From positions 158,986,247 through 159,050,246 of the forward strand of contig CM043943.1 in assembly GCA_014529385.2 (NCBI GenBank): a stretch of DNA of 64,000 bases, in the 5' to 3' direction. Numbering within the stretch: the first letter of the stretch is position 1; each line of letters begins with the position of its first letter. The position numbers and the translations under genes were made by a program. The notes under the pieces are model-generated. The model searched no databases and was not told the DNA's origin. It worked only from the letters and a program-made list of their open reading frames with translations. Positions 33,191 to 43,110 of the stretch are shown one piece after another. This DNA comes from Adiantum capillus-veneris. Taxonomy: Eukaryota; Streptophyta; Polypodiopsida; Polypodiales; Pteridaceae.

Positions 33191-34551
33191 TATCCATGAT
33201 GCATGCGTGAATTGTTTACATCTCTCGAGTCTGTCCCTCATGGGAATCCAGTCACTTGTGCCAACAGCGCCTCTTATCCAGTTCAAGGAGTTGGAAAGAT
33301 TGTGCTCACTGCTGCTAATGGCAGTTCCTTCACACTTGTTGATTCACTTTATGTACCTAGGATCAAGAAGAATCTCTTGTCTGTATACGCACTTGCTAGA
33401 CTTGGACTTGTAGTCAAATTTGTGGATGACAGATGTACAGTTCATGATCTCAGTTTTGGTGATGAAATTGTTGCATCTGGCCTTTTGTGCCGTGGGCTGT
33501 ATAAGCTCACTTTGTATGACAAGTGTGGACAAAATTTTGCAAATGCTGTTGCAGATTCAACAGCTATTTCAGATGCAAAACTTTGGCATGCACATTTGGT
33601 CATCTGAATTTTTCCAGTTTGCTGCATTTGCAGAAATCTGATATGGTTGCTTCTTTGCCGCCTCTTGAAGCACCTGTCAAACATGTTTGTGAAGGCTGTA
33701 TTTTGGGTAAGATGCAGCGTTCTAAATTTCCAAAGGATGGTTCAGTTCGGGCCACATGCAGGTTGCAGCTTGTGCATAGTGATGTTTGTGGGCCCATGCA
33801 AACTCCGTCCTTGGGCAATTACCTGTACTTCGTGACTTTCATTGATGATTACTCCAGGCATGCATGGGTATTTCCGCTTAAAGCGAAGTCTGAAGTTTTT
33901 ATGTGCTTCAAACAATTTCTGGCTATGGCTGAAAATGTCTCGAAATGTACTATGGGCACCCTCCGTTCCGATCGAGGGGGGGAGTATATGTCTCATGAAT
34001 TTAATGCATTTCTGGCTAGTCGTGGGATAAAACACCAATGTACAATTCCTTATACACCTCAGCAAAATGGTGTTGCTGAGAGGAAAAACAGGTCACTGAC
34101 GGAAATGGCACGATGTATGGTCAAAAGTCAAGCTTTACCGCATTCTTTTTGGCTTGAGGCCATCATGTGTGCCACTTATGTACTTAACAGGTGTCCTACG
34201 AAAGCTTTGCAGTCTATTAATTCATATGAAGCATGGCATGATAGAAAGCCTTCTATTGAGCACATGCGTGTTTTTGGCTGTTTGGCATATGCTTTCGTGC
34301 CACAATTGCAACGTAGAAAATTGGATGATAAGGCTGTCAAATGTATTTTTGTTGGTTATAGTGCTGAAAGCAAAGGTTACAGGTTGTATCATCCGCAAAC
34401 AAAACGTATTCTGGCTTCACGGGATATAGTGTTTCTGGAACATTCTGTTCAGCCCTTGCTGTCATGTGCGAGAGACAGTAATGTAAGCTCACAGGACATT
34501 TATGACACTTTGTTGCCTCTTTTCAGTGGTGGAAATACAAATGTAAGTTGA
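33191..34551 (+). pseudogene. Copia-1 protease remnant and integrase
   Basis: The junction GATGCATGC|GTGAATTG at about 33208 lacks ~80 bp that in Copia-2 carry the protease NSGATKH box. After it, ELFTSLESVPHGN resumes in another frame. A shift near 33600 (HAHLVI versus HLNFSSLLHLQKSD) leads into the GAG-pre-integrase and integrase core, with SDVCGPM, DDYSRHAWVFPLK, LRSDRGGEYMS and PYTPQQNGVAERKNR, the D-D-E residues being intact. The frame stops at a TGA near 34549 where Copia-2 reads on. Confidence 0.85.
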
Positions 34552-34562
34552 ACTTCCAATGA

Positions 34563-36233
34563 GGCAAGTGTACACCTATGGGGGTTTCTGAAAATGTTCT
34601 AGATCAGCCTATTACTGATGCAGATGTACATGATGTACTTGATGAGGAAAGGGCTGAAAATGAGCAGGCTAGAGGTATGCCAAAATGGCTGCTGCACACT
34701 TTGCGTGACAGTAAATTGGATGCACCTTTGTCTAGTCGTACTTGTTCAGGCTCTCTCCATGCATCTTATGCATCAGATTGTTATGCTTTGGCTGTGTCTA
34801 GCTTACATTATGTTGAGGAGACTCTAACTTTTGATGAAGCACAAAATTCAGAAAATTGGATGGCTGCCATGCAATCAGAATATGATGCACTTATAGAAAA
34901 TGACACATGGACTTTATGTGATTTGACTCCTGGCAAAAAGGCCATTGGTACGAAGTGGGTTTACAAGTTGAAACACAAGCCGGATGGTGAGATTGATCGC
35001 CATAAGGCTCGACTTGTTGCAAAGGGTTATGCACAGCAAAAAGGCATAGATTATGAAGAGACTTTTGCTCCCACTTGTCGTATGACTACTGTGCGTTTTC
35101 TATGTGCATTGGCAGCTCATTTTGGTTGGGATGTACATCAATCAGACATTGTTACTGCTTTCTTGAATGGTGACATATTTGAGGAAGTTTATGTAACGCA
35201 GCCTCGCGGTTTTGTCATAAAAGGACAAGAGGAAAAAGTGTGCAAATGTAACAAGGCTTTGTATGGGTTGAAGCAATCTCCTCATGCTTGGTATGAGAAA
35301 GCTGACACTCATTTGGTCAAACAAGGCTTTCGTAACAGTCCAACAGAATGCACATTGTATGTAAAGCGTGAGGGTGATGTATTTCTCATCGTGGTTCTTT
35401 ACGTTGATGATTTGCTGATCACTGGACCAAATGAGAGACATATTGCTGAATTTAAAGCTGATTTGAATGCTACTTTCAAGATGAAAGATTTGGGACTGTT
35501 GCATCATTATTTGGGCATACAGTTTAAACAGTGTGATGGTGGTATTGCCTTGTGTCAGAAAAGTTACATAGAGACATTGCTATGTAAGTTTGGACTTGAG
35601 GATTGCAAACCTATTGCCACTCCCATGGAAACAGGTTTGAAGTTGAGTCTACATGATGCTGGTGATCCTGCTGATGTCACTCTTTACCAAACTGCTGTTG
35701 GCTGCCTCATTTATGTATGCAACACGAGGCCGGATATTCAGTTTGCAGTCTCACAGGTCAACAGATTTATGCATAGCCCAGGGTCTAAGCATTGGCAGGA
35801 TGTCAAGAGGATTTTCCCCTACCTTAGTGGCACTTTACATCTTGGCTTGTTTTATCCCAAGGGGGGATCATTTCCGCCAAACTTACATGCTTTTTCGGAC
35901 TCAGATTGGGCTGGTTGTTTTGACACGCGAGTGTCCACAAGTGGTTTTTGTTTCATGTTTGGTAGTTCATGTATATCATGGTTGAGAAAGAAGCAACCTA
36001 CTGTGGCCATTTCGAGTTGTGAGGCTGAGTACAGGGCAATCTTCACAGCTACGGTTGAGTGTGTGTGGCTCAGACGCCTTATGGCTGATTTGGGTGTTGG
36101 ACACGACATTGCCAACACTATCTACACTGACAGTCAGAGCGCATTGGCAGTTGCGAGGAACCCAGTTTTTCATGCTCGCACAAAGCACATTGAGGTGCAT
36201 TACCACTATGTCAGGGAGAGGCTCTCAGCATGA
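34563..36233 (+). CDS. Copia-1 reverse transcriptase and RNase H
   Basis: A long frame with ENWMAAMQSEYDALIEN, TKWVYKLKHKPDGEIDRHKA, HQSDIVTAFLNGD, ALYGLKQSPHAWYEK and the catalytic YVDDLLIT. RNase H follows, with AFSDSDWAGCFDTRVSTSGF and EAEYRAI. A TGA replaces a Gly codon (Copia-2: SAGEIS) at 36231-36233. Sense codons then resume and run through AYVPTQDNLAHLFTKELSR into the 3' LTR. It copies the element RNA; with the upstream breaks it is unlikely to work in cis. Confidence 0.9.
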   Translation, partial: GKCTPMGVSENVLDQPITDADVHDVLDEERAENEQARGMPKWLLHTLRDSKLDAPLSSRTCSGSLHASYASDCYALAVSSLHYVEETLTFDEAQNSENWMAAMQSEYDALIENDTWTLCDLTPGKKAIGTKWVYKLKHKPDGEIDRHKARLVAKGYAQQKGIDYEETFAPTCRMTTVRFLCALAAHFGWDVHQSDIVTAFLNGDIFEEVYVTQPRGFVIKGQEEKVCKCNKALYGLKQSPHAWYEKADTHLVKQGFRNSPTECTLYVKREGDVFLIVVLYVDDLLITGPNERHIAEFKADLNATFKMKDLGLLHHYLGIQFKQCDGGIALCQKSYIETLLCKFGLEDCKPIATPMETGLKLSLHDAGDPADVTLYQTAVGCLIYVCNTRPDIQFAVSQVNRFMHSPGSKHWQDVKRIFPYLSGTLHLGLFYPKGGSFPPNLHAFSDSDWAGCFDTRVSTSGFCFMFGSSCISWLRKKQPTVAISSCEAEYRAIFTATVECVWLRRLMADLGVGHDIANTIYTDSQSALAVARNPVFHARTKHIEVHYHYVRERLSA

Positions 36234-36431
36234 GAGATCAACTTGGCTTATGTGCCAACACAGGACAACCTTGCACATCTTTTCACAAAGGAATTGTCTC
36301 GTGAGAAGCTTGAAGCTTTCCGCAAAGATTTGGGCTTACTCCCCTTTGTGGACTCATCCTGTCCTCAGGGCATGGAACTTCCCTTTACTCATGTGCCAGC
36401 TCTCGTTCACCGCATCACTCCAGGGGGGATT

Positions 36432-36657
36432 TGTTACCATATACATGTGGTAGTGATGTGTGTGAACACACTAGGACCGCCCGGGCATTTTTTCCCTCTT
36501 TAGGAGGTTTTTTCCCCCGTGCATTGTATATACGCCCATCACTCTAGGGCTATCTATCTTTCCATTGCACACTAAGTAACACACTCTCTTTTGTGTGCTT
36601 GAGCTTCCTTCATCTTGTCCAAGATGTGTGTGTTTCTCTGCAACCCTAATTCCAACA
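36432..36657 (+). repeat. Copia-1 3' LTR
   Basis: Follows the polypurine tract CAGGGGGGATT (36421-36431). TGTTACC to CCAACA, with about eight differences from the 5' LTR by eye, some of them length changes in homopolymers. Confidence 0.95.
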
Positions 36658-36971
36658 GCCGTGGCTCAAATACCATTAATTGCAAGGAATAGAAGAGAGG
36701 GTTGTTCAACACCAAAACAACACCGTCTCCTGTCAAGATTCTAATAGCTCAATAGTGGTTAATCCGTAGGAAAGCCTCGTAGGACTCCACTATTAAGACC
36801 ATAGATCTCAACGATGATGCCCCGTTATCTGGACGAAGCGACGCGCACTGCAAGGCTGAAAAATCCCTATTCTACTTACTCACATGCAATTAATAATACC
36901 AACCATTTATAGCTAGCTTGAGGACCTCCCTTCTTGAGCAAGAAAAGAGAAACCTTGTGCTCTGATACAAA
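36658..36971 (-). other. Gypsy-1 leader with primer-binding site
   Basis: Untranslated leader of Gypsy-1 on the minus strand. TTGTATCAGAGC at 36970-36959 (minus) is one base from the LTR end TGTTACA and differs from the initiator-Met PBS consensus at one position. Confidence 0.7.
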
Positions 36972-38008
36972 TGTAACATTTAATGGCCTAGTAACTTTTG
37001 TGTAGCAGAAAATAGCATGAACATAGTGAGCATTTCGCTAGAATAGATTCCTAATGAGAATAACAAGAGTGCTTGGGTGGAGAGAGCAACAAAAATTATA
37101 ACACCTAGTTAGATAGCATGAACAATACTTCAAAAGAGAGAGAAATTAAGCTATTGACAAAAGTTGAGGACCGGATTTGAATGGAGCCGGTCCCCCCTCC
37201 AAAAGGCTTTGTATTATGGTTTCTCGCATCAAGAGAGACATTTTACAATACAATTCTTTGTGTTACTTCCATACTAGGTAGGGCAATGAAGATGGAAACT
37301 TCAAGAACTAAGCAAAACACTTATTAAACACAACGTCAATTCCCTCACGGTCTCAGACCTAAGACCTCACACACCTTCAAAGATGGTGAGAGCTAACGGG
37401 GTATGAGCGTAGATTGAGAGGAAGAAGGAGTAGTCTTACGAGAAAGATGTACATGTCCTCACATAATCACTCATATTAGCATAGCTTAGCTTAGTAATTA
37501 GCATGGTAAAGGAGATGAGCATGCATTGAATCTTGGCTCTTGGTTGGATTTGCATCACAAAACCAAGAGTTGTTGGTGTAGGCCTCCCTTCTCACAAGCT
37601 TGGAGTAGGTGATAAGCTTTCCATTAAAGCTTGAGAAGGAGAGGGAAAATTTTCTTGCTTCACACATGAGATTGTGTGAGTGTGTGTGGATGATTCCTTG
37701 AGAAAATCATCCCCCTCTCTCTCTTGGTTGACCCCTCTTGATATTTGCTCATGCTGCAACCCTATTGGCCCTTTCCAGGCTTAGCCAATGAGTATTAAGA
37801 AGCATAAGTGATAGCCTTATGAGATGTGTCCCCCTTTCGCCTTTTGTAAGAGCTTTAGGTAATTAATAAATGCAACTAAACTCTCATTGGACCCCTTTGG
37901 ATCCTGGCCAATAGGAATCAGGCAAGCCATTGAGTTGTTGAACGCTCATTGGACCCATTGGGAGACTGTCCAATAGTCTTCTCGAGATCTTAATTCCTAT
38001 TGGTTCCT
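36972..38008 (-). repeat. Gypsy-1 5' LTR (truncated at its right end)
   Basis: Starts TGTAACATTT on the plus strand next to the PBS. From 37217 it matches 25308 onward. Similarity stops at about 38008 (TTCCTATTGG), where Gypsy-2a sequence begins, so ~600 bp of the LTR are missing. Confidence 0.75.
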
Positions 38009-38088
38009 ATCAGCAAATTGGGATTTTGTGTGATGCTAACAGGATTTCTAAGCTTGTCATGATGCTCATCAGGAAATTGCAATTTCAT

Positions 38089-38816
38089 TCAATTTTGTCC
38101 AATGGCTCGTTGTCCCCAGGATTCCCATACTGCTTTCGTGGCTATGGCTATGCCTGCTCCACTATCCAGTATTGCCATGGTTTCAATGTCATTATATTTC
38201 ACTGGAAGGGTGGTGTTTCCTACTTCCCCTTCATAGTATTCTCCCACTTTGTTCATTTGAACAGATCGAATCTCTTTGTTGTCCATATTGTGTTTCAATT
38301 TTCCCAATTTTTTTGCAATCAGCCCCGTTATCCCCACCTTCTCTAGGGTTTTCTGTAAGTCATTCCATAAATATGGTCTGATTTTTAATAGTTCTCCCAA
38401 AGTAAGAGTGCATTGGATGGGTATAGACATGATTGAATGAATTTTGTCTACTTCTAGGGTCTGTTCAACTCTTTTTACTTGAGTGGTCTTACACACTATG
38501 GATTCATCTTCGTTAGCTCCCAAGTAAGAGGGTAATGTTTTCAAGGTCAATGGTTTAGACATTCCTAAAGCTTGAGATCCACAATCCCGTACAAGGATTT
38601 TACATCCATGTTCATATCAGGAGGTAGGTTGTCCAACCAAAATTCCTCTATAGGAGCTGACTTTAGAATTAGGCTCCCATCATTGATCTCATTAACTTTT
38701 TTCCATAAGTGTCCTGGCCAGTCTTCCTCCATGAATGGAATTCCGTCTAAGGCATCTTCGTTGTTTGGAACTATAAGTTCTAGTTCTTTCGTTTCAAGGT
38801 GGGGTTCTACCACCAC
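38089..38816 (-). pseudogene. Gypsy-2a pre-protease region and protease start
   Basis: Two frames. The first, 38565-38816, is acidic (VVEPHLETKELELIVPN; SLILKSAPIEEFWLDNLPPD). The second, 38089-38562, ends in YNDIETMAILDSGAGIAIAT, with the aspartic-protease DSGA box intact, then WESWGQ where homology ends. The same segment in Gypsy-2b (60770-61585) continues into a complete protease. Confidence 0.75.
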
Positions 38817-38913
38817 TTCGGGTTTCTTTTTAGTGTCTCTTACCGCAAGCTCTTCAAGTGTTGCTATACTTCAAGCTTGGGTTTTTGTTTTTCCAGCATT
38901 TCGTGTATGATTC

Positions 38914-39411
38914 TTACCAATTTTTGATAAGCTTCAAGCTTAGCTGCCTCCATGTCTGGAGAAGGATAGTTTTTTCATTTGTTTTCCATGTTTTGGCCTG
39001 CTTTAAGTCCCGCTTGATAAGTCTCGCTTGATAAGCTTCTGAGGCTGCATTGATAGACTCAAAAATTTTGTCAACTAAAATTGATCCTCCACATTTCACG
39101 GTTGTTTCTTTGATTTCGCTTCCAGTTTCTTTCACCTATTCCTGGAATAGCTTTTTTGCTTTCTTCTCAATTTCAGCCCATTGTTTTTGTTTTCTTATCT
39201 CATATCTTTTGCTTCTGCTTCTTTTGATCCTTTGAGAGGTATTTTTTGTATTTTCCAAATCAACAGAGGAGTTGTGTTTATTTTTCTTAGCTTGGGCTCT
39301 AGTGATTACCTTGATTGGAACAATCGGTTCACTCTCAGATGAGCTACTAGGTATCACTTGGACTATGTTTACTACTGTTTTACCCTTGTTTAAAGGATTT
39401 TTAGGACAATC
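38914..39411 (-). pseudogene. Gypsy-2a charged linker
   Basis: Lys/Glu-rich frames (VITRAQAKKNKHN; KRSRSKRYEIRKQKQWAEIE) form a basic linker between gag and protease. It has no recognised domain and may be a nucleic-acid-binding or coiled segment. It is broken by stops. Confidence 0.5.
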
Positions 39412-39912
39412 TTATGGGAAGTGTCCTCCCTTTCTCCAACATTGTATGCAATAAGCTTCAACTGGCTTGAGATTTTTGTCAGGCTTTGGGTATTCATTTT
39501 TCCAATGATCATCTGCACCACACTTATGACAGTTTCCTATTCTTGGCTTAATCATGGGTCTTACCATGGGAGATCTGACACCTGGATTAGCTACATAATA
39601 CATTGGTGCAATCTTTGGTGGAGCATAAGACACAATTTCTTCCATTGGTGGTGGATGTGAATTATACCAATCTCCCTCTACCATTACTGTAGATGGATTA
39701 GGCTCAGCATAGGGTGTAACAGGCACTAATGCTTGTTCATCTATGACTCTTTTGAAATGCATGTACTTTATAGGTACTGCATTATGTCCTAGATACGAAG
39801 GTTGTTGACCCAACACGGGTTGAGGTCTTTCCATACCCATCGGTGGTCTTTGAGCTTGGGCCATATTAGGATGATATCTATACATGGGTTGTCCTTGTGG
39901 ACTCATAGGCAC
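39412..39912 (-). CDS. Gypsy-2a zinc-knuckle region
   Basis: Pro/Met-rich sequence (MSPQGQPMYRYHPNMAQAQR) precedes a zinc-knuckle remnant CHKCGADDHWKNEY, in which the last Cys of the CCHC pattern is Tyr. Farther on, YCIQCWRKGGHFP may be a second, partial knuckle. This part of gag would bind RNA. The lost ligand suggests decay. Confidence 0.65.
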   Translation of the reverse strand: MPMSPQGQPMYRYHPNMAQAQRPPMGMERPQPVLGQQPSYLGHNAVPIKYMHFKRVIDEQALVPVTPYAEPNPSTVMVEGDWYNSHPPPMEEIVSYAPPKIAPMYYVANPGVRSPMVRPMIKPRIGNCHKCGADDHWKNEYPKPDKNLKPVEAYCIQCWRKGGHFP

Positions 39913-40035
39913 GTACTGAACATTCCCATCATACTGTCGTCGGAAGTAGCACTCGTGGGTCTCATGGTTGGTCCCTTTACCCTCAATTGCACACCATTTT
40001 TGTGGAATAATTGGTTGTCCCTGTTGAGGTATCCC

Positions 40036-40617
40036 TTATCCTGGTCCCCTCATAGGTGTTTTTGCATGTTGTTCATCCTTTTGAGCATATCTTCTTGAAA
40101 GCGGTGCTTCGGCGGCAACCGTTCTTACTTGTACTGGTTTAGTGGATGTTGCTTTCTTGCTTTGGTTATCCTTAGGGACATCTTTTTCGATGAAGATATC
40201 ACAATTTTCTCCTAAGTCAATAGCATCTGACACACACTCTTCTAGGGTTATATGCTTCTTGCTATAGAGTATAGCATGAAGTTCTTTGTTTAGAAATCCC
40301 TCTAGAAACAAAGATACGAGTTGTTCTTCTGTAGGTATCTCTAGCCCTGGGCATCTTGCAATGTATTGTTTCATTCGAGTTGCACAATCCCTAACAGACT
40401 CACCATGTTTCTGTTTAAAGTTGTAGATTAGAGCTACCGTATTATGTTTGATCCCCATTTTAGAACAAGGAGCTAAAAATCCTTGAGCTAATGTGTTTAT
40501 GTCCATGATTGACCTTGGTGGAATGTTTTGGAACCATGTCAATGCTTTTCCTTCTAATGTCATTCCAAACCCCTCAAATTGAGTATGGAAATCGAATATA
40601 CGTTCTGCTCTTAGCAC
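40036..40617 (-). CDS. Gypsy-2a gag core
   Basis: Retrotransposon-gag type domain: FEGFGMTLEGKALTWFQNIP, LYNFKQKHGESVRD-like segment (residues ~65-80) and RMKQYIARCPGLEIPTEEQL, followed by a region with LEECVSDAIDLGENCDIF. A matching copy is at 62426-63200. It forms the capsid of the element particle. Confidence 0.8.
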   Translation of the reverse strand: MLRAERIFDFHTQFEGFGMTLEGKALTWFQNIPPRSIMDINTLAQGFLAPCSKMGIKHNTVALIYNFKQKHGESVRDCATRMKQYIARCPGLEIPTEEQLVSLFLEGFLNKELHAILYSKKHITLEECVSDAIDLGENCDIFIEKDVPKDNQSKKATSTKPVQVRTVAAEAPLSRRYAQKDEQHAKTPMRGPG

Positions 40618-40812
40618 TTGCTTAAATCTTGCTAAGTGATCATATGCATCCCTTGATCCACTGTATTTTCTGACCCATTTCTGAAAATCAGTTGGTCTGA
40701 CGCATCTATTTGGTTCACAAATCCCAGTCTCCTAGCAGTTGGTTTTGTTCCAAGTCCTTCAAACCAGTCTGTTGAAATTAGTGACTCATGTAGCCCTGGA
40801 CTGGCCCTAGTG

Positions 40813-41688
40813 TCACCCGGTTTTCTTCGTGTGATGAGGTGGTTTCTGGTTTCTTAACACTACTCTTAGATGATCTCTCACGGTGTTCATCTCTTGGAAT
40901 TGTTTCTGGTCCTTGTCCCAATATCCAATCCCTATTGAATACCCTTGGTATTTGGTTGTTTTGACCTCCTCAGGGGTCATCATAACAAATTTGTGATTAT
41001 AACAATCCCTAAACAGGTAGGTTGGTATGTCTGCTGATCCCTTATCTTTGATCTTGAAGATATAAATGATCTTCATGGTCGTTAGTTGTCCTGATTTGGC
41101 ATGTGAAGTCCACATAAGATCTTTTACATTTATGTCCTCTCAACAATAGACTCCGATCCTAGGATTATCCGTACTAAGACATTTCAAAGGCTTTAAATCT
41201 ACTTGATCGTATCCCTCGAATTCTAAAGTTGGTGGTCCTTCTTTTGCTGACATATCTGGGATTATGGTGTTTACTTCTAACCCCCATTTCTCTATCACGG
41301 CAAGGTTTTTGACTTGTACATATTGAGTTTCATTTCTGTCCATGTACATTTTTTCTTGTTTGTTTGCCCTAATCTCTTCTTCAAACTCAATACCATGTCC
41401 ATCAATGCGAATAGCATACTCTTCATTAGGATCCACGTAAACCTGAGCTCCATGGCGGTTAGTTTTATAAAAAGAGAGTATATGCTTATAGCCCATTGTC
41501 GTTCCGGTTTTCGAGTGAGTCAAATAGGAAGACATTTGAGATGTTGAATCTGAAAAAGTGTCTGAGACTTCGTCAAGAATAGTGTGCAAGGAATTGCTTT
41601 GATTCACGCTTTCTTTCGTGGATACTCTAATGGAGGTTTCTCCGAGTATGCCCTGATTTCCTAGTATATGACTAGATCTAAGGTTCAT
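40813..41688 (-). pseudogene. Gypsy-2a N-terminal extension ahead of gag
   Basis: Two frames: 41140-41688 (MNLRSSHILGNQGILGETSI; YKHILSFYKTNRHGAQVYVD; EKWGLEVNTIIPDMS) and 40813-41115 (MKIIYIFKIKDKGSADIPTY; FVMMTPEEV). The function of this extension is not known to me. It is conserved at the same place in Gypsy-2b (63373-64000), so it belongs to the family. Confidence 0.6.
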
Positions 41689-41879
41689 AAAGACTTGCGA
41701 AGCCCTGGATAGAGTACTTACCTTTGGATTGACTTGCTGTCAATTTCTACTTGATTCAATTGCAACTTTCTATCAAGCTACCGATTCCTTTTTTGCAACA
41801 TATTCCTGTACAAATTTGATAAAAGTTAGCTATTCTTTTACAAAGACTGTATAATTTTTGCTAACTATTGTGATTGGTA

Positions 41880-43110
41880 TGTATGTATCACTTCAAATCA
41901 AGCTATGGGAGTTAGCAAATGACTTTCAGATTCAACTTTGGAAAAAAATCAAAGGATTAATTTGCAACTTGGAAACAGAGTGAACATATACCAATTTGGA
42001 TATGATTGAACCCAAAATTGCATGGTGGCTTTGTATTATACTGGTCTAACACTGTACAAATTTAAAAGTCAAAATTGGTGTCCTTGTGTAGGAGATGTAA
42101 ATAATCACGATTATTTACTTTTGCCAGTTTTTTGCACTTTTTGGCTTGTTTGGCAAGTATACAACTTGTTAAAATCCCTGGACAAGTTTCAACAAGTTTT
42201 GACAAATTTTGTTCAAGTTTTTCAATTGTTTTGTGTCCGCAGACCCTGATTTCAAGAATCTAGCTTAAGTCTCACTTTTGTGATCCAAATTTCACCAAAA
42301 TTGATTTGTGGGGTCTACTTGATATGCTTGACCTTGTGGTATACTCAAACTCGCAAATATGTCAATTTTTGAAGCAGATGCAAATAATCACAATTATTTA
42401 CTCCAGCTATATTTTTGTAAATCTTTGTCCCAACTTTGACACAGATCTGTTAAGCACCACAAGTTAAGGTTTCTAGCCAAGTTTCATCAAGTTTGGACAA
42501 GTTTTGGTCAAATGGTCATCATTTTTGTCCGCAGACTAACTTTGCAAATTTGGTCACAACTTTCAATCTAATGATCCAAATCTTACTGAATTTGGTTTGT
42601 GGGCTTATTACAACATGGTATAGCTAGTCGTATGCTGACTTGGTCAAAAAAGTTGAAAAATGGGGCAAATGTAAATCATCACGATTATTTACTTCTGACA
42701 AGTTTTTGCATCTTTTTGGTCAACTGAGCATGTACACATGTTTATCACATCAATATAAGCCTATGAATTAAATTTCATCAAGTTTGGACAAATTTTCCCC
42801 AATTTACACTCAAGATTCATAAAGTCAGTACAAACTTTGGTTTCTTCCTAGTTTTTTGTCAGTTTGGTAATCCAAATCTTTTCTGCGTTTACAAAAGTTG
42901 TTTGTACACATGCAATGATTCAATGGTATGAACCTTGATCAAATCTGAACTGAAAGATAATAATTGCGATTATTAACTTCAGGCTTGAAATGAACCAATT
43001 TTTGTACTTTTTTCAAGGACAGTTATTTTATGAGTTATTTTAAGCCTATGAATCAAGTCAAAACTCAATTTGGCCTAAAATGTCAAGTAAAAGTAAATAA
43101 TCTGACTTTT
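41880..43110. repeat. Left palindrome arm: ~290 bp tandem repeat with AT-rich palindrome
   Basis: Four full sites of the pattern GTAAATAATC-N-CGATTATTTAC and one half-site occur at 42097-42118, 42380-42401, 42671-42692, 42956-42977 and ~43091-43102. The spacing is 283-291 bp for the first four. Between the sites the sequence is degenerate but shares words such as 'tttgtccgcagac' (about 42233 and 42524) and 'ccaaatttcaccaaaattg' or 'ccaaatcttactgaatttg'. No coding potential is seen. Confidence 0.8.

Larger units (their letters stand above)
31500..36657 (+). mobile_element. Copia-1: Ty1/copia LTR retrotransposon nested in Gypsy-1
   Basis: Complete architecture: 227-bp and 226-bp LTRs (TGTTACC to CCAACA), an initiator-Met PBS (TGGTATCAGAGC, 31729-31740), gag, protease remnant, integrase, reverse transcriptase, RNase H, and a polypurine tract (CAGGGGGGATTT, 36421-36432). 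The flanks show a 5-bp duplication with one mismatch. By eye the LTRs differ at about 8 of 226 positions, so the insertion is not recent. Frameshifts, stops and a protease deletion make it non-autonomous. Confidence 0.95.
25308..38008 (-). mobile_element. Gypsy-1: Ty3/gypsy chromovirus, decayed, with nested Copia-1
   Basis: Minus-strand order is gag, zinc-knuckle region, protease remnant, reverse transcriptase, RNase H, integrase, chromodomain-like tail. Long similar sequences lie at both ends (25308-26653 and 36972-38008). A primer-binding site, TTGTATCAGAGC on the minus strand (36970-36959), close to the initiator-Met consensus TGGTATCAGAGC, abuts the right LTR. Copia-1 is inserted in the leader/gag region, so gypsy-1 is the older element. 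The left LTR lacks ~245 bp at its outer end and the right LTR lacks ~600 bp at its outer end, where Gypsy-2a begins. Confidence 0.88.
38009..41740 (-). mobile_element. Gypsy-2a: 5' half (leader, gag, protease) of a gypsy element
   Basis: Closely matches 60950-63980 in order and sequence, but stops inside the protease at about 38090; no reverse transcriptase or integrase follows on its 3' side. It abuts the truncated Gypsy-1 LTR. Its 5' boundary is not certain. Sequence upstream (41.9-43.1 kb) is the palindrome-bearing repeat region, which might be its LTR or belong to a different unit. Confidence 0.8.

Noticed and set aside
35142-35507. Minus-strand frame inside Copia-1
   Set aside because: It is antisense to the conserved reverse transcriptase; the mirrored frame exists in Copia-2 (48056-48421) for the same reason.
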